This document shows, piece by piece, positions 27,401 to 35,024 of a DNA stretch of 64,000 bases. The notes under the pieces were generated by a model, which did not search any database, was not told the origin of the DNA, and saw only the letters and a list, made by a program, of their open reading frames with translations. The DNA lies in NCBI RefSeq assembly GCF_040801915.1, contig NZ_JBFMIA010000004.1, positions 119,505 through 183,504 of the forward strand, written 5' to 3'. A program made the translations under genes and the position numbers. Source of the stretch: Jeotgalibacillus marinus. GTDB taxonomy: Bacteria; Bacillota; Bacilli; Bacillales; Jeotgalibacillaceae. The first letter of the stretch is position 1; every line of letters begins with the position of its first letter.

Positions 27401-28133
27401 ATGAATCTTCCTTTGTTAGCTGTATATAGATGTCATCGAGTGTCGCACCTGGCATTGAAAATTGCACACGTAGTTCATCAAGTGTTCCCAACGCCCTTAC
27501 TTCCCCTTCATGCAAAATAATAAACGCATCACAATACCGCTCTGCCGTTGCTAAAATATGTGTAGACATTAAAATGCTTGCCCCACCTTGTTTCATTTCT
27601 TCCATTAGATCCAGCAATGATTGAATAGCTAGTGGATCCAGTCCAACAAATGGCTCGTCAATGATGTAAAGACTTGGATTAGTTAAAAAAGCGCACATGA
27701 TCATCACTTTTTGCTTCATTCCTTTTGAAAAGTGAGAAGGAAACCATTTCATCTTCCCTTCCATACGGAACTTTTGAAGCAATGTTGGAATTCTTTTTTC
27801 ATAAACACTTTCATCAACCCCGTATGCCATTGCTGTTAATTTCAAATGCTCTTCAAGGGTCAGCTCATCATATAAAATTGGAGCCTCTGGTATGTAGGAA
27901 AATCTTTTTCGGTATTGATCTGGATCGTCTTTCAATTCGAGTCCATTGATCGAAATTGTACCTGAATGTTGTTCCATCAACCCGATAATATGTTTAATCG
28001 TTGTACTTTTACCCGCTCCGTTTAAGCCGATCAGTCCCACGATTTGCTGCTTGTCCATTTCGAAACTAATATTGTTTAGCACTGGTTTTCGTGTGTAACC
28101 ACCAACCAGTGCTTTTATTTGAAGCAATGACAT
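27384..28133 (-). CDS. ecsA: EcsA, ABC transporter ATPase
   Basis: A 249-aa ABC ATPase: Walker A GLNGAGKST at 36-44, Q-loop near YIPEAPILYDEL, ABC signature SKGMKQK, Walker B LYIIDEPFVGLDP and switch His in MSTHILATAERYCD. Energises EcsB. Divergent from hit, the B. subtilis arrangement. Confidence 0.95.
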   Translation of the reverse strand: MSLLQIKALVGGYTRKPVLNNISFEMDKQQIVGLIGLNGAGKSTTIKHIIGLMEQHSGTISINGLELKDDPDQYRKRFSYIPEAPILYDELTLEEHLKLTAMAYGVDESVYEKRIPTLLQKFRMEGKMKWFPSHFSKGMKQKVMIMCAFLTNPSLYIIDEPFVGLDPLAIQSLLDLMEEMKQGGASILMSTHILATAERYCDAFIILHEGEVRALGTLDELRVQFSMPGATLDDIYIQLTKEDSYETRS

Positions 28134-28275
28134 AGACTTCTTCCTTTCCTATTTGTATTACCCATATTGTAGCAGATTTCTTGTAGGAGGTTAAATGACA
28201 CTCTTCTTTTAAGTCGATGTAAAATTTATCATATGGTAAAATAAATTCATCTTCATTTTGAAAGGGTTGAATACG

Positions 28276-28701
28276 ATGAGTGATTGCATTTTTTGTAAAA
28301 TTATTGACGGTGAGATTCCGTCTTCAAAAGTTTATGAAGATGACCATGTCCTTGCCTTTTTGGATATTAGTCAAGTAACAAAAGGTCATACTCTTGTTAT
28401 TCCAAAAACACATAAAAAAGATGTTCATGAATTAACTCCTGAAATAGCCGCTAATCTATTTTCAGTTGTCCCTAAAATCACAAATGCGATGAAAGAAACG
28501 TATGACTTGAAAGGTGTGAATCTTTTAAATAACAATGGTGAATTTGCTGGACAATCAGTCTTTCACTTTCATCTACATATTCTACCGCGACATGGTAAGC
28601 AAGATGGCTTCAAACCAACATGGGACCTAAATAATGATGCCTATACGTCCGATCAACTAAAAGAGGTTGCAAGTGGGATCGCCAGCCTAATCATGGATTG
28701 A
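28276..28701 (+). CDS. hit: Hit, HIT-family nucleotide-binding hydrolase
   Basis: A 141-aa histidine-triad protein; active-site motif HFHLHILPRH (about 95-104) and N-terminal zinc-type motif CIFCKII. The family hydrolyses AMP-linked substrates. ATG at 28276 with AAAGGG 9 bp upstream; a TTG at 28258 lies before the ribosome site. Confidence 0.95.
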   Translation: MSDCIFCKIIDGEIPSSKVYEDDHVLAFLDISQVTKGHTLVIPKTHKKDVHELTPEIAANLFSVVPKITNAMKETYDLKGVNLLNNNGEFAGQSVFHFHLHILPRHGKQDGFKPTWDLNNDAYTSDQLKEVASGIASLIMD

Positions 28702-28748
28702 TCAATTAAACAAAGACCTATAACAAATATTTATTTTATGTTATAATT

Positions 28749-28815
28749 GAGCTACTTTTCGCTAGCAGTCACGAGGACATGCTGGGAGGAGAGAGACTAG
28801 TCGAGGAGAGATGAG
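28749..28815 (+). promoter_or_regulatory. Probable TRAP-binding site in the trpP leader
   Basis: Run of GAG/TAG triplets: 28749, 28763, 28773, 28786, 28789, 28793, 28798, 28803, 28806 and 28813, most spaced by 0-4 nt near the start. The last ones form the ribosome site (GAGGAG) of trpP. The tryptophan-activated TRAP protein (MtrB) binds such triplets and in B. subtilis blocks trpP translation this way. Confidence 0.8.
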
Positions 28816-28817
28816 AA

Positions 28818-29336
28818 ATGAATACACGAACATTAGTTGTATTATCTTTATTTGTAGGAATAGGTGCTACGTTGCATCTGTTAATTCCAGGGAGTTTATA
28901 TATGAAGCCAGACATGTCGTTGTTAATGATGTTTATAGGCATTCTATTGTTCCCAGGCGTCAAAAACGTGCTACTTTTAGGCTTAGCAACTGGAGTGTTA
29001 GCAGGCTTAACAACTACTTTTCCAGGTGGTTTTTTACCAAACCTAATCGATAAGCCAATTACAGCATTCTTGTTTTATGGCATAGTGATCGTTACATCTA
29101 AATATGCTCGTACAGTAATTGGAGCTGCTTTATTAACAGTTTTAGGAACAGTCACCTCAGGAATTCTTTTCCTAGGTTCCGCTTTTTTGATTGTAGGGCT
29201 TCCAGCTCCATTCATGGCTCTTATTGTGACAGCAGTTCTTCCTGCAACGGTGTTAAATGGTTTATTAATAGGGGTTATGTATCCCGTTGTTCAGTCGGTC
29301 ATGAAGCGTTCAAGCCTAATGCAACCTGCTGCATAA
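28818..29336 (+). CDS. trpP: TrpP, tryptophan transporter
   Basis: A 172-aa membrane protein with about five hydrophobic helices and the TrpP N-terminus (TRTLVVLSLFVGIGATLHLLIPG) followed by MKPDMSLLMMFIGILLFPG. Family role: tryptophan uptake. Next to hit, as in B. subtilis (yhaG). The GAG/TAG-rich leader supports tryptophan-dependent translational control. Confidence 0.92.
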   Translation: MNTRTLVVLSLFVGIGATLHLLIPGSLYMKPDMSLLMMFIGILLFPGVKNVLLLGLATGVLAGLTTTFPGGFLPNLIDKPITAFLFYGIVIVTSKYARTVIGAALLTVLGTVTSGILFLGSAFLIVGLPAPFMALIVTAVLPATVLNGLLIGVMYPVVQSVMKRSSLMQPAA

Positions 29337-29344
29337 TATCCCAT

Positions 29345-29375
29345 GGACCCGTCTTTATTGGCGGGTTCTTTTTTT
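29345..29375 (+). terminator. Terminator after trpP
   Basis: GGACCCG (29345) pairs with CGGGTTC (29362-29368, one G-U), followed by seven T. Confidence 0.75.
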
Positions 29376-29383
29376 CTTATTTA

Positions 29384-29566
29384 TTACCATGTAAAATAGG
29401 TTAAAGAAAAAAAGAGAAGACTAGCAGCAAGACTAATCACTGCATTTCTTATTCTTATTTGTCTAGGTGGGTACATCATTTTGGATTGAATTTTCATCAC
29501 CAACTTGAATGATAAACTTATCAGTACAATTGTACATATTAAAAAAATCCATTTTGCAATCACCAA
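29384..29566 (-). CDS. Small membrane protein, unknown function
   Basis: A 60-aa protein with two hydrophobic helices (about 6-24 and 42-58) and a basic loop (KMMYPPRQIRIRN). TTG start with AAAGGAGG 8 bp upstream, a strong site that argues for a real gene. Lies on the minus strand between trpP and yhaH. No recognised family. Confidence 0.65.
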   Translation of the reverse strand: MVIAKWIFLICTIVLISLSFKLVMKIQSKMMYPPRQIRIRNAVISLAASLLFFSLTYFTW

Positions 29567-29663
29567 AGTAGATTCCTCCTTTAGATAAGGGGTTCATTAT
29601 TCTAGCTTATGTTTCATCTTTCTTTATTAAAACGAGTAAATCTCACAAAAGGATGTGTTTTTA

Positions 29664-30041
29664 ATGAATGTTAAATTTCTTTCGTATGGACTCTTAGTAG
29701 GTTTTGTTGCCGGGGCGTCCAGTACACTTTTATCCACCCCACAATCAGGTAAAGAATTACGCGGGACAATCAAACATACTACAGATCATTGGTCTGATCA
29801 CATGCTTGAAATCCAGATGAACCTGCAACAGGTGAAAGAGTCTATTCAACAAGTTTCAAAAGAAGGAAAAGACTCTTTCCAAACCATGGTTGGTGAGCTA
29901 AAGGAATCCGTTCAAGATTGGAAACGAGAGTCCGATCCCGCAATCAACAATTTACAAGAAGAACTTGCTGCAATTCAAGCAACGATGGAAGAACTCGAAC
30001 GCACGATCAATCAAGATCAAAACAACACACAAACAACTTAA
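29664..30041 (+). CDS. yhaH: YhaH, YtxH-domain protein
   Basis: A 125-aa protein with an N-terminal membrane helix containing YGLLVGFVAGASSTLLSTPQSGKELR, the YtxH/GvpP-like signature, then a long amphipathic coiled-coil region. Family members are linked to general stress; function unknown. ATG at 29664 preferred to a GTG at 29655 that abuts the AAAGGA site. B. subtilis places yhaH beside hit and trpP. Confidence 0.82.
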   Translation: MNVKFLSYGLLVGFVAGASSTLLSTPQSGKELRGTIKHTTDHWSDHMLEIQMNLQQVKESIQQVSKEGKDSFQTMVGELKESVQDWKRESDPAINNLQEELAAIQATMEELERTINQDQNNTQTT

Positions 30042-30050
30042 CTTTTTTCA

Positions 30051-30080
30051 AAAACAATCTCATTTGAGGTTGTTTTTTTT
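30051..30080 (+). terminator. Terminator after yhaH
   Basis: AACAATCTCA / TGAGGTTGTT stem followed by an eight-T run. Confidence 0.8.
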
Positions 30081-30286
30081 ATTGAGCACAGGTCTAAGCA
30101 AATTAGGTGAATAGTTATATTTTGTTTGTGAGCCATATGCCTTGTTAGGAATGATTAGCCAACTTTCTTTTTTTATTGGAAAGTTAAATCAATTCGTACT
30201 TTTTTTGTTTTTACTTTATTGCTATAATATTAATCAGTTAATTGAAAACATACTTAAGCCAATTCATTGCAAAGTAGGTGAAACAT

Positions 30287-30877
30287 TTGGATGAACAACC
30301 CTTTACCATGAAAGAAGCCATGTTATTTAGTCAACGGATAGCACAATTAAGTAAGGCCCTGTGGAAATCAATTGAAAAAGACTGGCAACAATGGATCAAA
30401 CCTTACGACCTTAATATTAACGAGCATCATATTTTATGGATTGCTTACCACCTAAAAGGAGCATCGATTTCCGATGTTGCTAAATTTGGTGTGATGCATG
30501 TATCCACAGCTTTCAATTTCTCAAAGAAACTAGAAGAGCGTGGATTTCTTCAATTCTCAAAAAGAGAAAACGACAAACGAAATACGCATATTAAGTTGAC
30601 AGAAAAAGGGGAGTCTCTGCTACTTGAGCTAATGCAGAATTTTGATCCCAAGAACCACGCAGTATTTCAGGGTGCAAGTCCGCTTCGCGAGCTTTATGGA
30701 AAATTCCCTGAAATGATTGAAATGACAGCCGTAATCAAAAATATTTATGGCGATGATTTTATGAAAATTTTCGAAAAATCATTCCACAATATTGAAAGCG
30801 AATTCACTGAAAAAGAAGGAAAAATTCTCAAAGCTAACGAGTCCTCTTCCATTGAGGATATTGCCTCTTCCTCTTAA
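30287..30877 (+). CDS. scoC: ScoC (Hpr), MarR-family transition-state regulator
   Basis: Represses extracellular protease, sporulation and peptide-transport genes in B. subtilis. The 196-aa protein is almost identical over the winged-helix region: QLSKALWKSIEKDWQQWIKP, DLNINEHHILWIAY and FGVMHVSTAFNFSKKLEERG (about 35-90). TTG start with AGGTG 6 bp upstream; the GTG at 30278 is part of that site. The C-terminal tail is Ser/Glu-rich and divergent. Confidence 0.95.
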   Translation: MDEQPFTMKEAMLFSQRIAQLSKALWKSIEKDWQQWIKPYDLNINEHHILWIAYHLKGASISDVAKFGVMHVSTAFNFSKKLEERGFLQFSKRENDKRNTHIKLTEKGESLLLELMQNFDPKNHAVFQGASPLRELYGKFPEMIEMTAVIKNIYGDDFMKIFEKSFHNIESEFTEKEGKILKANESSSIEDIASSS

Positions 30878-30928
30878 TTTGAAACCAGTTATCATTACTG
30901 ATTTTTTTACTCTATCTACTCCTAATCT

Positions 30929-30960
30929 AAGTCGCTCAAAATGAGTGGCTTATTTTTTTA
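30929..30960 (+). terminator. Terminator after scoC
   Basis: AAGTCGCTCA / TGAGTGGCTT stem (two G-U pairs, 3-nt loop) followed by ATTTTTTT. Confidence 0.8.
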
Positions 30961-31053
30961 AAAATTTATCAGAAAAGCTATTGATTTTTCGGATCAACGG
31001 GAGTAAAGTATCTTTGCAGGTGAAACAAAAACGCAAGCCGCTTTTCATTCTCG

Positions 31054-31126
31054 ACAAACATAAGACTCACAACATTAAGCGCTTTTTCCTTTTAGCCCAC
31101 TTGGTTGTTCGCTTATGACGACTTCG
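31054..31126 (+). repeat. Dispersed intergenic palindromic motif, copy D
   Basis: ACAAACATAAGAC (31054-31066) with the inverted GCTTATGAC at 31111-31119 encloses about 45 bp. It lies in the 343-bp gap between scoC and the DUF3267 gene, where I see only this and the scoC terminator. Related motif copies lie at 33550, 41631 and 47718. Confidence 0.45.
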
Positions 31127-31220
31127 ATGGACTTGTTATTTGAGCCACATTGCTGATATTACATAGATGAATTTTTCCTTAAAAAGACAACATTCATCGT
31201 CGAAATTGGAGGGTGATTAT

Positions 31221-31778
31221 ATGCATTGTTGGAAATCAATAAATGTAAAAAAACAGTATGGATTTTATCGGATCTTCATGTTATCTACGATCCTAGTTCT
31301 GACTGTTTTTTCATTTCTACACATAGTAAATCAAATCATTAGGGACACAGTTTTTTATGATCATTATTTTTCTCTTTTTATAATTGGGTTCTTTTTAATG
31401 TATCCTCTCCATAAATTATTTCATGCACTTCCTTTGATTCGGTATATAAACGAAATACAGATTCGAACACGTTTTCAATTTTATTTTGTGCCGATCATGT
31501 CTATACGCGTAAAAAAGCCAATTCCTAAGTTAGCATTTCTCATGGCACTGATTTCACCATTTGTTGTGATAAACGGAGTACTTTTAATCGGAGCTGCAAC
31601 TTTTCCAAATTACGCGCATTATTTCACGATGTTAACTGCCTATCATAGTGGAATATGTTTAGTAGACTTCTTATACGCCAAGTGCTTAATCAAGTCCCCT
31701 AAGGGTGCGTTCATTGAAGAATATGATGAGGGTTATGAAATATTAGTCCCCGTAAAAAATGTAGAAATGCATGTATAA
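31221..31778 (+). CDS. DUF3267 family membrane protein (putative zincin)
   Basis: A 185-aa protein with four hydrophobic helices and an HKLFH motif (HxxxH, about residues 73-77) at the end of the second helix, the pattern of the DUF3267 putative intramembrane metalloprotease family. ATG at 31221 with GGAGGG 7 bp upstream; a longer frame to 31167 lacks a ribosome site. Followed by its own terminator. Activity unproven. Confidence 0.72.
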   Translation: MHCWKSINVKKQYGFYRIFMLSTILVLTVFSFLHIVNQIIRDTVFYDHYFSLFIIGFFLMYPLHKLFHALPLIRYINEIQIRTRFQFYFVPIMSIRVKKPIPKLAFLMALISPFVVINGVLLIGAATFPNYAHYFTMLTAYHSGICLVDFLYAKCLIKSPKGAFIEEYDEGYEILVPVKNVEMHV

Positions 31779-31787
31779 GTGGCAAAT

Positions 31788-31836
31788 CCCTCTATTATTC
31801 TTCTGATCTTACAGTAGAATAAATAGAGGGTTTTTG
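31788..31836 (+). terminator. Terminator after the DUF3267 gene
   Basis: CCCTCTATTATTCT pairs with AGAATAAATAGAGGG, then TTTTTG. Confidence 0.8.
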
Positions 31837-31922
31837 TTCTTTCACAATAAAACAAACGTAACTCTGTTTTTTCATTTCATTTTTTGGTATTGTAGTAACT
31901 AGAGAATAGGAGGGGTTGGGCA

Positions 31923-32114
31923 ATGGTCTCCGTTGTTGTATTATTTTTTATTTTGTTTACCGTTTTTATATTTTATTCGATCAATAGCATGACCAATAAA
32001 TTATGTGTGCAAAAAGAAATCCCCGATGAGCGGCAACAAAAAGTTTTTCGAACGATCAATATTCTTATTTTGATCTTGTTAGTTTCATCATATGTTGAGG
32101 TTTTATACACATAA
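31923..32114 (+). CDS. Small two-helix membrane protein, unknown function
   Basis: A 63-aa protein: helix at about 3-20, polar loop CVQKEIPDERQQKVFRT, second helix at about 45-60. AGGAGGGG lies 7 bp before the ATG, so translation is credible. Terminator follows. Not recognised. Confidence 0.65.
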   Translation: MVSVVVLFFILFTVFIFYSINSMTNKLCVQKEIPDERQQKVFRTINILILILLVSSYVEVLYT

Positions 32115-32175
32115 TTAATATTCAAAAATGGAAGCTTAATAACAGCTTCCTCAAACGTGAAATTTAATCTTAATT

Positions 32176-32210
32176 AAAACGAACTGACTATAATAGTCAG
32201 TTCGTTTTTT
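32176..32210 (+). terminator. Terminator after the small membrane protein gene
   Basis: Perfect 14-bp stem AAAACGAACTGACT / AGTCAGTTCGTTTT, 5-nt loop, six T. Confidence 0.88.
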
Positions 32211-32304
32211 CTAAATACTAATTGACTAATGGATATTTACACCAGTCAAACTGTCACCAGTCTTTTTAGGGGTCCCATTAGTCTGTTCGTTGAAGAAAAC
32301 CACA

Positions 32305-32336
32305 GCTGTCGAAAAATTCTCGACAGCCCTTTTTTT
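32305..32336 (+). terminator. Terminator-like hairpin beside the YjcZ-type gene
   Basis: GCTGTCGA / TCGACAGC stem followed by CC and seven T on the plus strand; it lies at the 3' end of a minus-strand microgene, so its orientation fits plus-strand read-through better. Confidence 0.55.
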
Positions 32337-32421
32337 ATCTTTCGTAAGAACAACAGCATCCAATAATGATCAATAGAATAAACACTACAACAATTAACGC
32401 AAAGCCCCCACCTTGTTCCAT
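32335..32421 (-). CDS. YjcZ-family sporulation microprotein
   Basis: A 28-residue peptide: short polar start MEQGGG, then a hydrophobic helix FALIVVVFILLIIIG and the tail CCCSYER. The GGGFALIVVxFILLIIxG core is that of YjcZ-type small spore proteins, which usually end in GAS-like residues; the triple Cys is odd. GGAGG lies 7 bp before the ATG at 32421 (another ATG at 32424). The 511-bp gap between 32114 and prsA holds this gene and two hairpins. Confidence 0.75.
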   Translation of the reverse strand: MEQGGGFALIVVVFILLIIIGCCCSYER

Positions 32422-32625
32422 CATTCCCCCTCCTCTCTTTCTTATTTATGCTATTCAACCAGGGGAGCATTGGAATGGGCATCAGAACGGATTGTTAAGT
32501 AATTTGAAATAATTAATAATGATAAAAGAGCCCTTGTAAAAATATTCAACGAATTGGCGATGTATGGTATAGTAGTATTTGTAGTTTTTTCAACATGTAC
32601 ATAACAGCATAAGGAGAGGAATTAA

Positions 32626-33510
32626 ATGAAAAAGTGGATCGCAACAGTATCGTTAGCAGTTGGTGTCACAGGTCTTGCTGCGTGCAGTGATGATGGAACA
32701 GTACTTGTCTCTTCATCTGTGGGTGATATAACAAAAGAAGAATTGTATCAACAAATGAAGGATTCATATGGTCAAACAACCCTTGAAACTATGATGACTG
32801 AAGCCGTGTTGCAAGAAAAATACCCTGTAACTGATGAAGAGGTAGACGCTGAAATGAATGCGATAAAAGAAGGATTTGACGACGAAGAACAATTCGAAGA
32901 AGCCCTTGCAATGGAAAAATATACTGAAGAATCTCTCCGTCAAGAGGTTCGATTTAATAAACTTCTAACAAATGCAAGTATAGCTGATATTGAAGTACCT
33001 GAAGAAGAAGTTCAAGCCGAGTATGAACGCATTAAAACAGAAGTCAATGCACGACATATAATAGTTGAAGATGAAGAAACAGCTAAAAAAGTGAAAGAGT
33101 TGCTTGAAGAGGGTGGCGACTTTGCTGAATTAGCAGAAGAGTATTCAACAGATGGTTCTGCAGAAAACGGTGGCGAACTTGGCTTTTTCGGAGTTGGCCA
33201 AATGGATCCTGCATTTGAAGAAGCTGCATTTGACTTAGAAGTAAACACGATTAGTGAACCGGTACAATCGAGCTTTGGTTGGCATATTATTGAAGTAACT
33301 GAAACGCGTGAAGCTGATCTTGAAGAAATACGTGATCAAATCGAACTTGAATTAAAATTAGGTAAGGCTGATCCAATCGATGTAATCATTCAAAAAGAAT
33401 TAAGTGCTGCTGATATTGATGTAAAAGATAAAGATCTCGCTAATACATTTGATGCTCTTCTTGGGACTTCAGAAGATGATGACGATGTTGAAGGTGATGA
33501 CGAAGAGTAA
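32626..33510 (+). CDS. prsA: PrsA, foldase lipoprotein (parvulin PPIase)
   Basis: Membrane-anchored chaperone/peptidyl-prolyl isomerase that folds secreted proteins outside the membrane. 294 aa: lipobox LAAC (Cys20), SurA-like N-domain, parvulin domain about 140-232 (ARHIIVEDEETAKKV, FAELAEEYSTDGSAENGGELGFFG, FGWHIIEVTE) and a C-terminal stretch ending in about 15 nearly all-acidic residues. Only few Lys for a PrsA, consistent with alkaline surroundings. AAGGAGAGG upstream. Syntenic with hpr-prsA in B. subtilis. Confidence 0.95.
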   Translation: MKKWIATVSLAVGVTGLAACSDDGTVLVSSSVGDITKEELYQQMKDSYGQTTLETMMTEAVLQEKYPVTDEEVDAEMNAIKEGFDDEEQFEEALAMEKYTEESLRQEVRFNKLLTNASIADIEVPEEEVQAEYERIKTEVNARHIIVEDEETAKKVKELLEEGGDFAELAEEYSTDGSAENGGELGFFGVGQMDPAFEEAAFDLEVNTISEPVQSSFGWHIIEVTETREADLEEIRDQIELELKLGKADPIDVIIQKELSAADIDVKDKDLANTFDALLGTSEDDDDVEGDDEE

Positions 33511-33549
33511 ACAACTTGAACAAGAGAGTAAGAGGCTCGTTCAACCTAG

Positions 33550-33606
33550 ACAAGCATAAGGCGCTAATCTCTAGATAGCTTGTTTTCATCTATAGAAGGT
33601 TAGCCG
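33550..33606 (+). repeat. Dispersed intergenic palindromic motif, copy C
   Basis: ACAAGCATAAGGC (33550-33562) begins an imperfect hairpin: GGCGCTAATCTCTAGATA pairs with TCTATAGAAGGTTAGCC (33589-33605). It follows prsA by 40 bp and lacks a T-run. Confidence 0.45.
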
Positions 33607-33670
33607 TGTGTGCTGAATGAAAAATGATTCCATATGTATTTATCAAAGTTATTTAAAATATGGTTCCTAA

Positions 33671-33709
33671 ACAGAAAAAGAGCCGGCAGCGCGCCAGCTC
33701 TTTTTCTGT
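33671..33709. terminator. Bidirectional terminator between prsA and yhaL
   Basis: 16-bp stem ACAGAAAAAGAGC.. / ..GCTCTTTTTCTGT with one mismatch; A- and T-runs lie within the arms, so it suits both converging genes. Confidence 0.82.
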
Positions 33710-33728
33710 CCTTACTTCTAATGATTAT

Positions 33729-33920
33729 TTACTCTTCTTCTCTTGTAAGCATACCTCTTCGTCTCTTCGCCTTTTCATCTACCATACGTTTAATATATGT
33801 TTGACCATGTTCTTCGATCCATTCGTTTTCAACCTTTTTTTCAGCATAAGCTGCTCGCACCATCATAAGTGCACTTAGTACAATGCCAACTATTGTTAAA
33901 TCTATCCATAAAGGAAACAT
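33729..33920 (-). CDS. yhaL: YhaL, sporulation-associated membrane protein
   Basis: A 63-aa protein: N-terminal transmembrane helix (about 4-22), then a charged helix with ENEWIEEHGQTYIKRMVDEKAKR, the YhaL signature. AAGGAGGAG precedes the ATG by 6 bp. Lies between prsA and yhaM as in B. subtilis, where it is expressed during sporulation. Confidence 0.85.
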   Translation of the reverse strand: MFPLWIDLTIVGIVLSALMMVRAAYAEKKVENEWIEEHGQTYIKRMVDEKAKRRRGMLTREEE

Positions 33921-33995
33921 TTTTTCTCCTCCTTTTCAAGCAATGAAATAGATCGCTTGTTTTAATTGGTTATGGACAGCCTATGCTTGTACTTA

Positions 33996-34036
33996 AAAGA
34001 AAATGCACTCTCATAGCAAGAGAGTGCATTTTCTTT
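33996..34036. terminator. Bidirectional terminator between yhaL and yhaM
   Basis: Perfect 16-bp stem AAAGAAAATGCACTCT / AGAGTGCATTTTCTTT around a 9-nt loop, touching the yhaM stop codon. Confidence 0.88.
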
Positions 34037-34988
34037 ATTCATTTCCTTCATCGTACATTAAAGGTTTATAAAAAGAACGATTTTCAAGTGCAAATACTCG
34101 CTCTGTAAATTCACCGGATTTCGTGCGATTTAATACACGATCCATCATATTCATTTTGGCATCGAGATTGTCTATATAATGTAAAATCTCTGCCTCACGG
34201 ATCATCGGCGGTTTTGGAGATCCCCATTCTGCTTTGCCATGATGAGAAAGCACCATATGCTGAAGCATGAGAATTTCCTCTCCTTTTAACTCAAGCTCAT
34301 CGGCAGCCTTTCCAATTTCATTAATCATGAGGGTGATATGTCCAAGAAGATTTCCCTCAAGAGTATACGTTGCTGATACAGGTCCTGATAGCTCTTCCAC
34401 TTTCCCCATGTCGTGCAAAATAATGCCAGCATAGAGTAAGTCCTTATTTAAAGAAGGGTATAGTTCAGTTAGTGATTTAGCTATACGAAGCATGGAAAGG
34501 GCATGATACGCTAGCCCAGAAACGAATTCATGATGATTCTTCGTAGCTGCAGGAAACTCCATAAATTCCTTTTGATGTTTTTTCACTAAATGACGTGTGA
34601 GACGTTGAATGGTTGGGTTTTTCATCTCAAAAATATATTGAGTGAGCTGATCCATCATATCTTCTTTTGAAACTGGTGCTGTTTCTAGAAATTCACCTAT
34701 GGACACACCGTCTGTAGGCATAGCTGGTCGAATCTTTCGAAGTCGCAATTGGTTTTTCCCACGGTAATTATGAATTTCACCCGCTACTTTAACGATTGCC
34801 TGTGCAGGGTATTTTTTTGCTTCCTCTTCTCCTGCATCCCAAAGCTTTGCTTCAATATCTCCACTTCTATCTTGTAAAATAAGCGTTAAAAAAGGCTTAC
34901 CAGTGGTTGTTACACCTTTTGTAGATTGTTTGATCAATAAAAATTGCTCCACCGGGTCACCTGCATTAAGATACGTAATTCCGTTCAT
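34035..34988 (-). CDS. yhaM: YhaM, 3'-5' exoribonuclease
   Basis: RNA-degrading enzyme with an N-terminal OB fold (about 10-90; LILQDRSGDIEAKLWDA) and an HD domain (HHEFVSGLAYHALSM about 160-174, IILHDMGKVEEL about 193-204, MVLSHHGKAEWGSPK about 248-262). 317 aa, matching B. subtilis (314). ATG at 34988 with AAAGGAG 8 bp upstream; the longer frame to 35012 includes the ribosome site. Confidence 0.95.
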   Translation of the reverse strand: MNGITYLNAGDPVEQFLLIKQSTKGVTTTGKPFLTLILQDRSGDIEAKLWDAGEEEAKKYPAQAIVKVAGEIHNYRGKNQLRLRKIRPAMPTDGVSIGEFLETAPVSKEDMMDQLTQYIFEMKNPTIQRLTRHLVKKHQKEFMEFPAATKNHHEFVSGLAYHALSMLRIAKSLTELYPSLNKDLLYAGIILHDMGKVEELSGPVSATYTLEGNLLGHITLMINEIGKAADELELKGEEILMLQHMVLSHHGKAEWGSPKPPMIREAEILHYIDNLDAKMNMMDRVLNRTKSGEFTERVFALENRSFYKPLMYDEGNE

Positions 34989-35024
34989 TCTTTCCACTCC
35001 TTTAAAAAACAACTATGTATTAAC

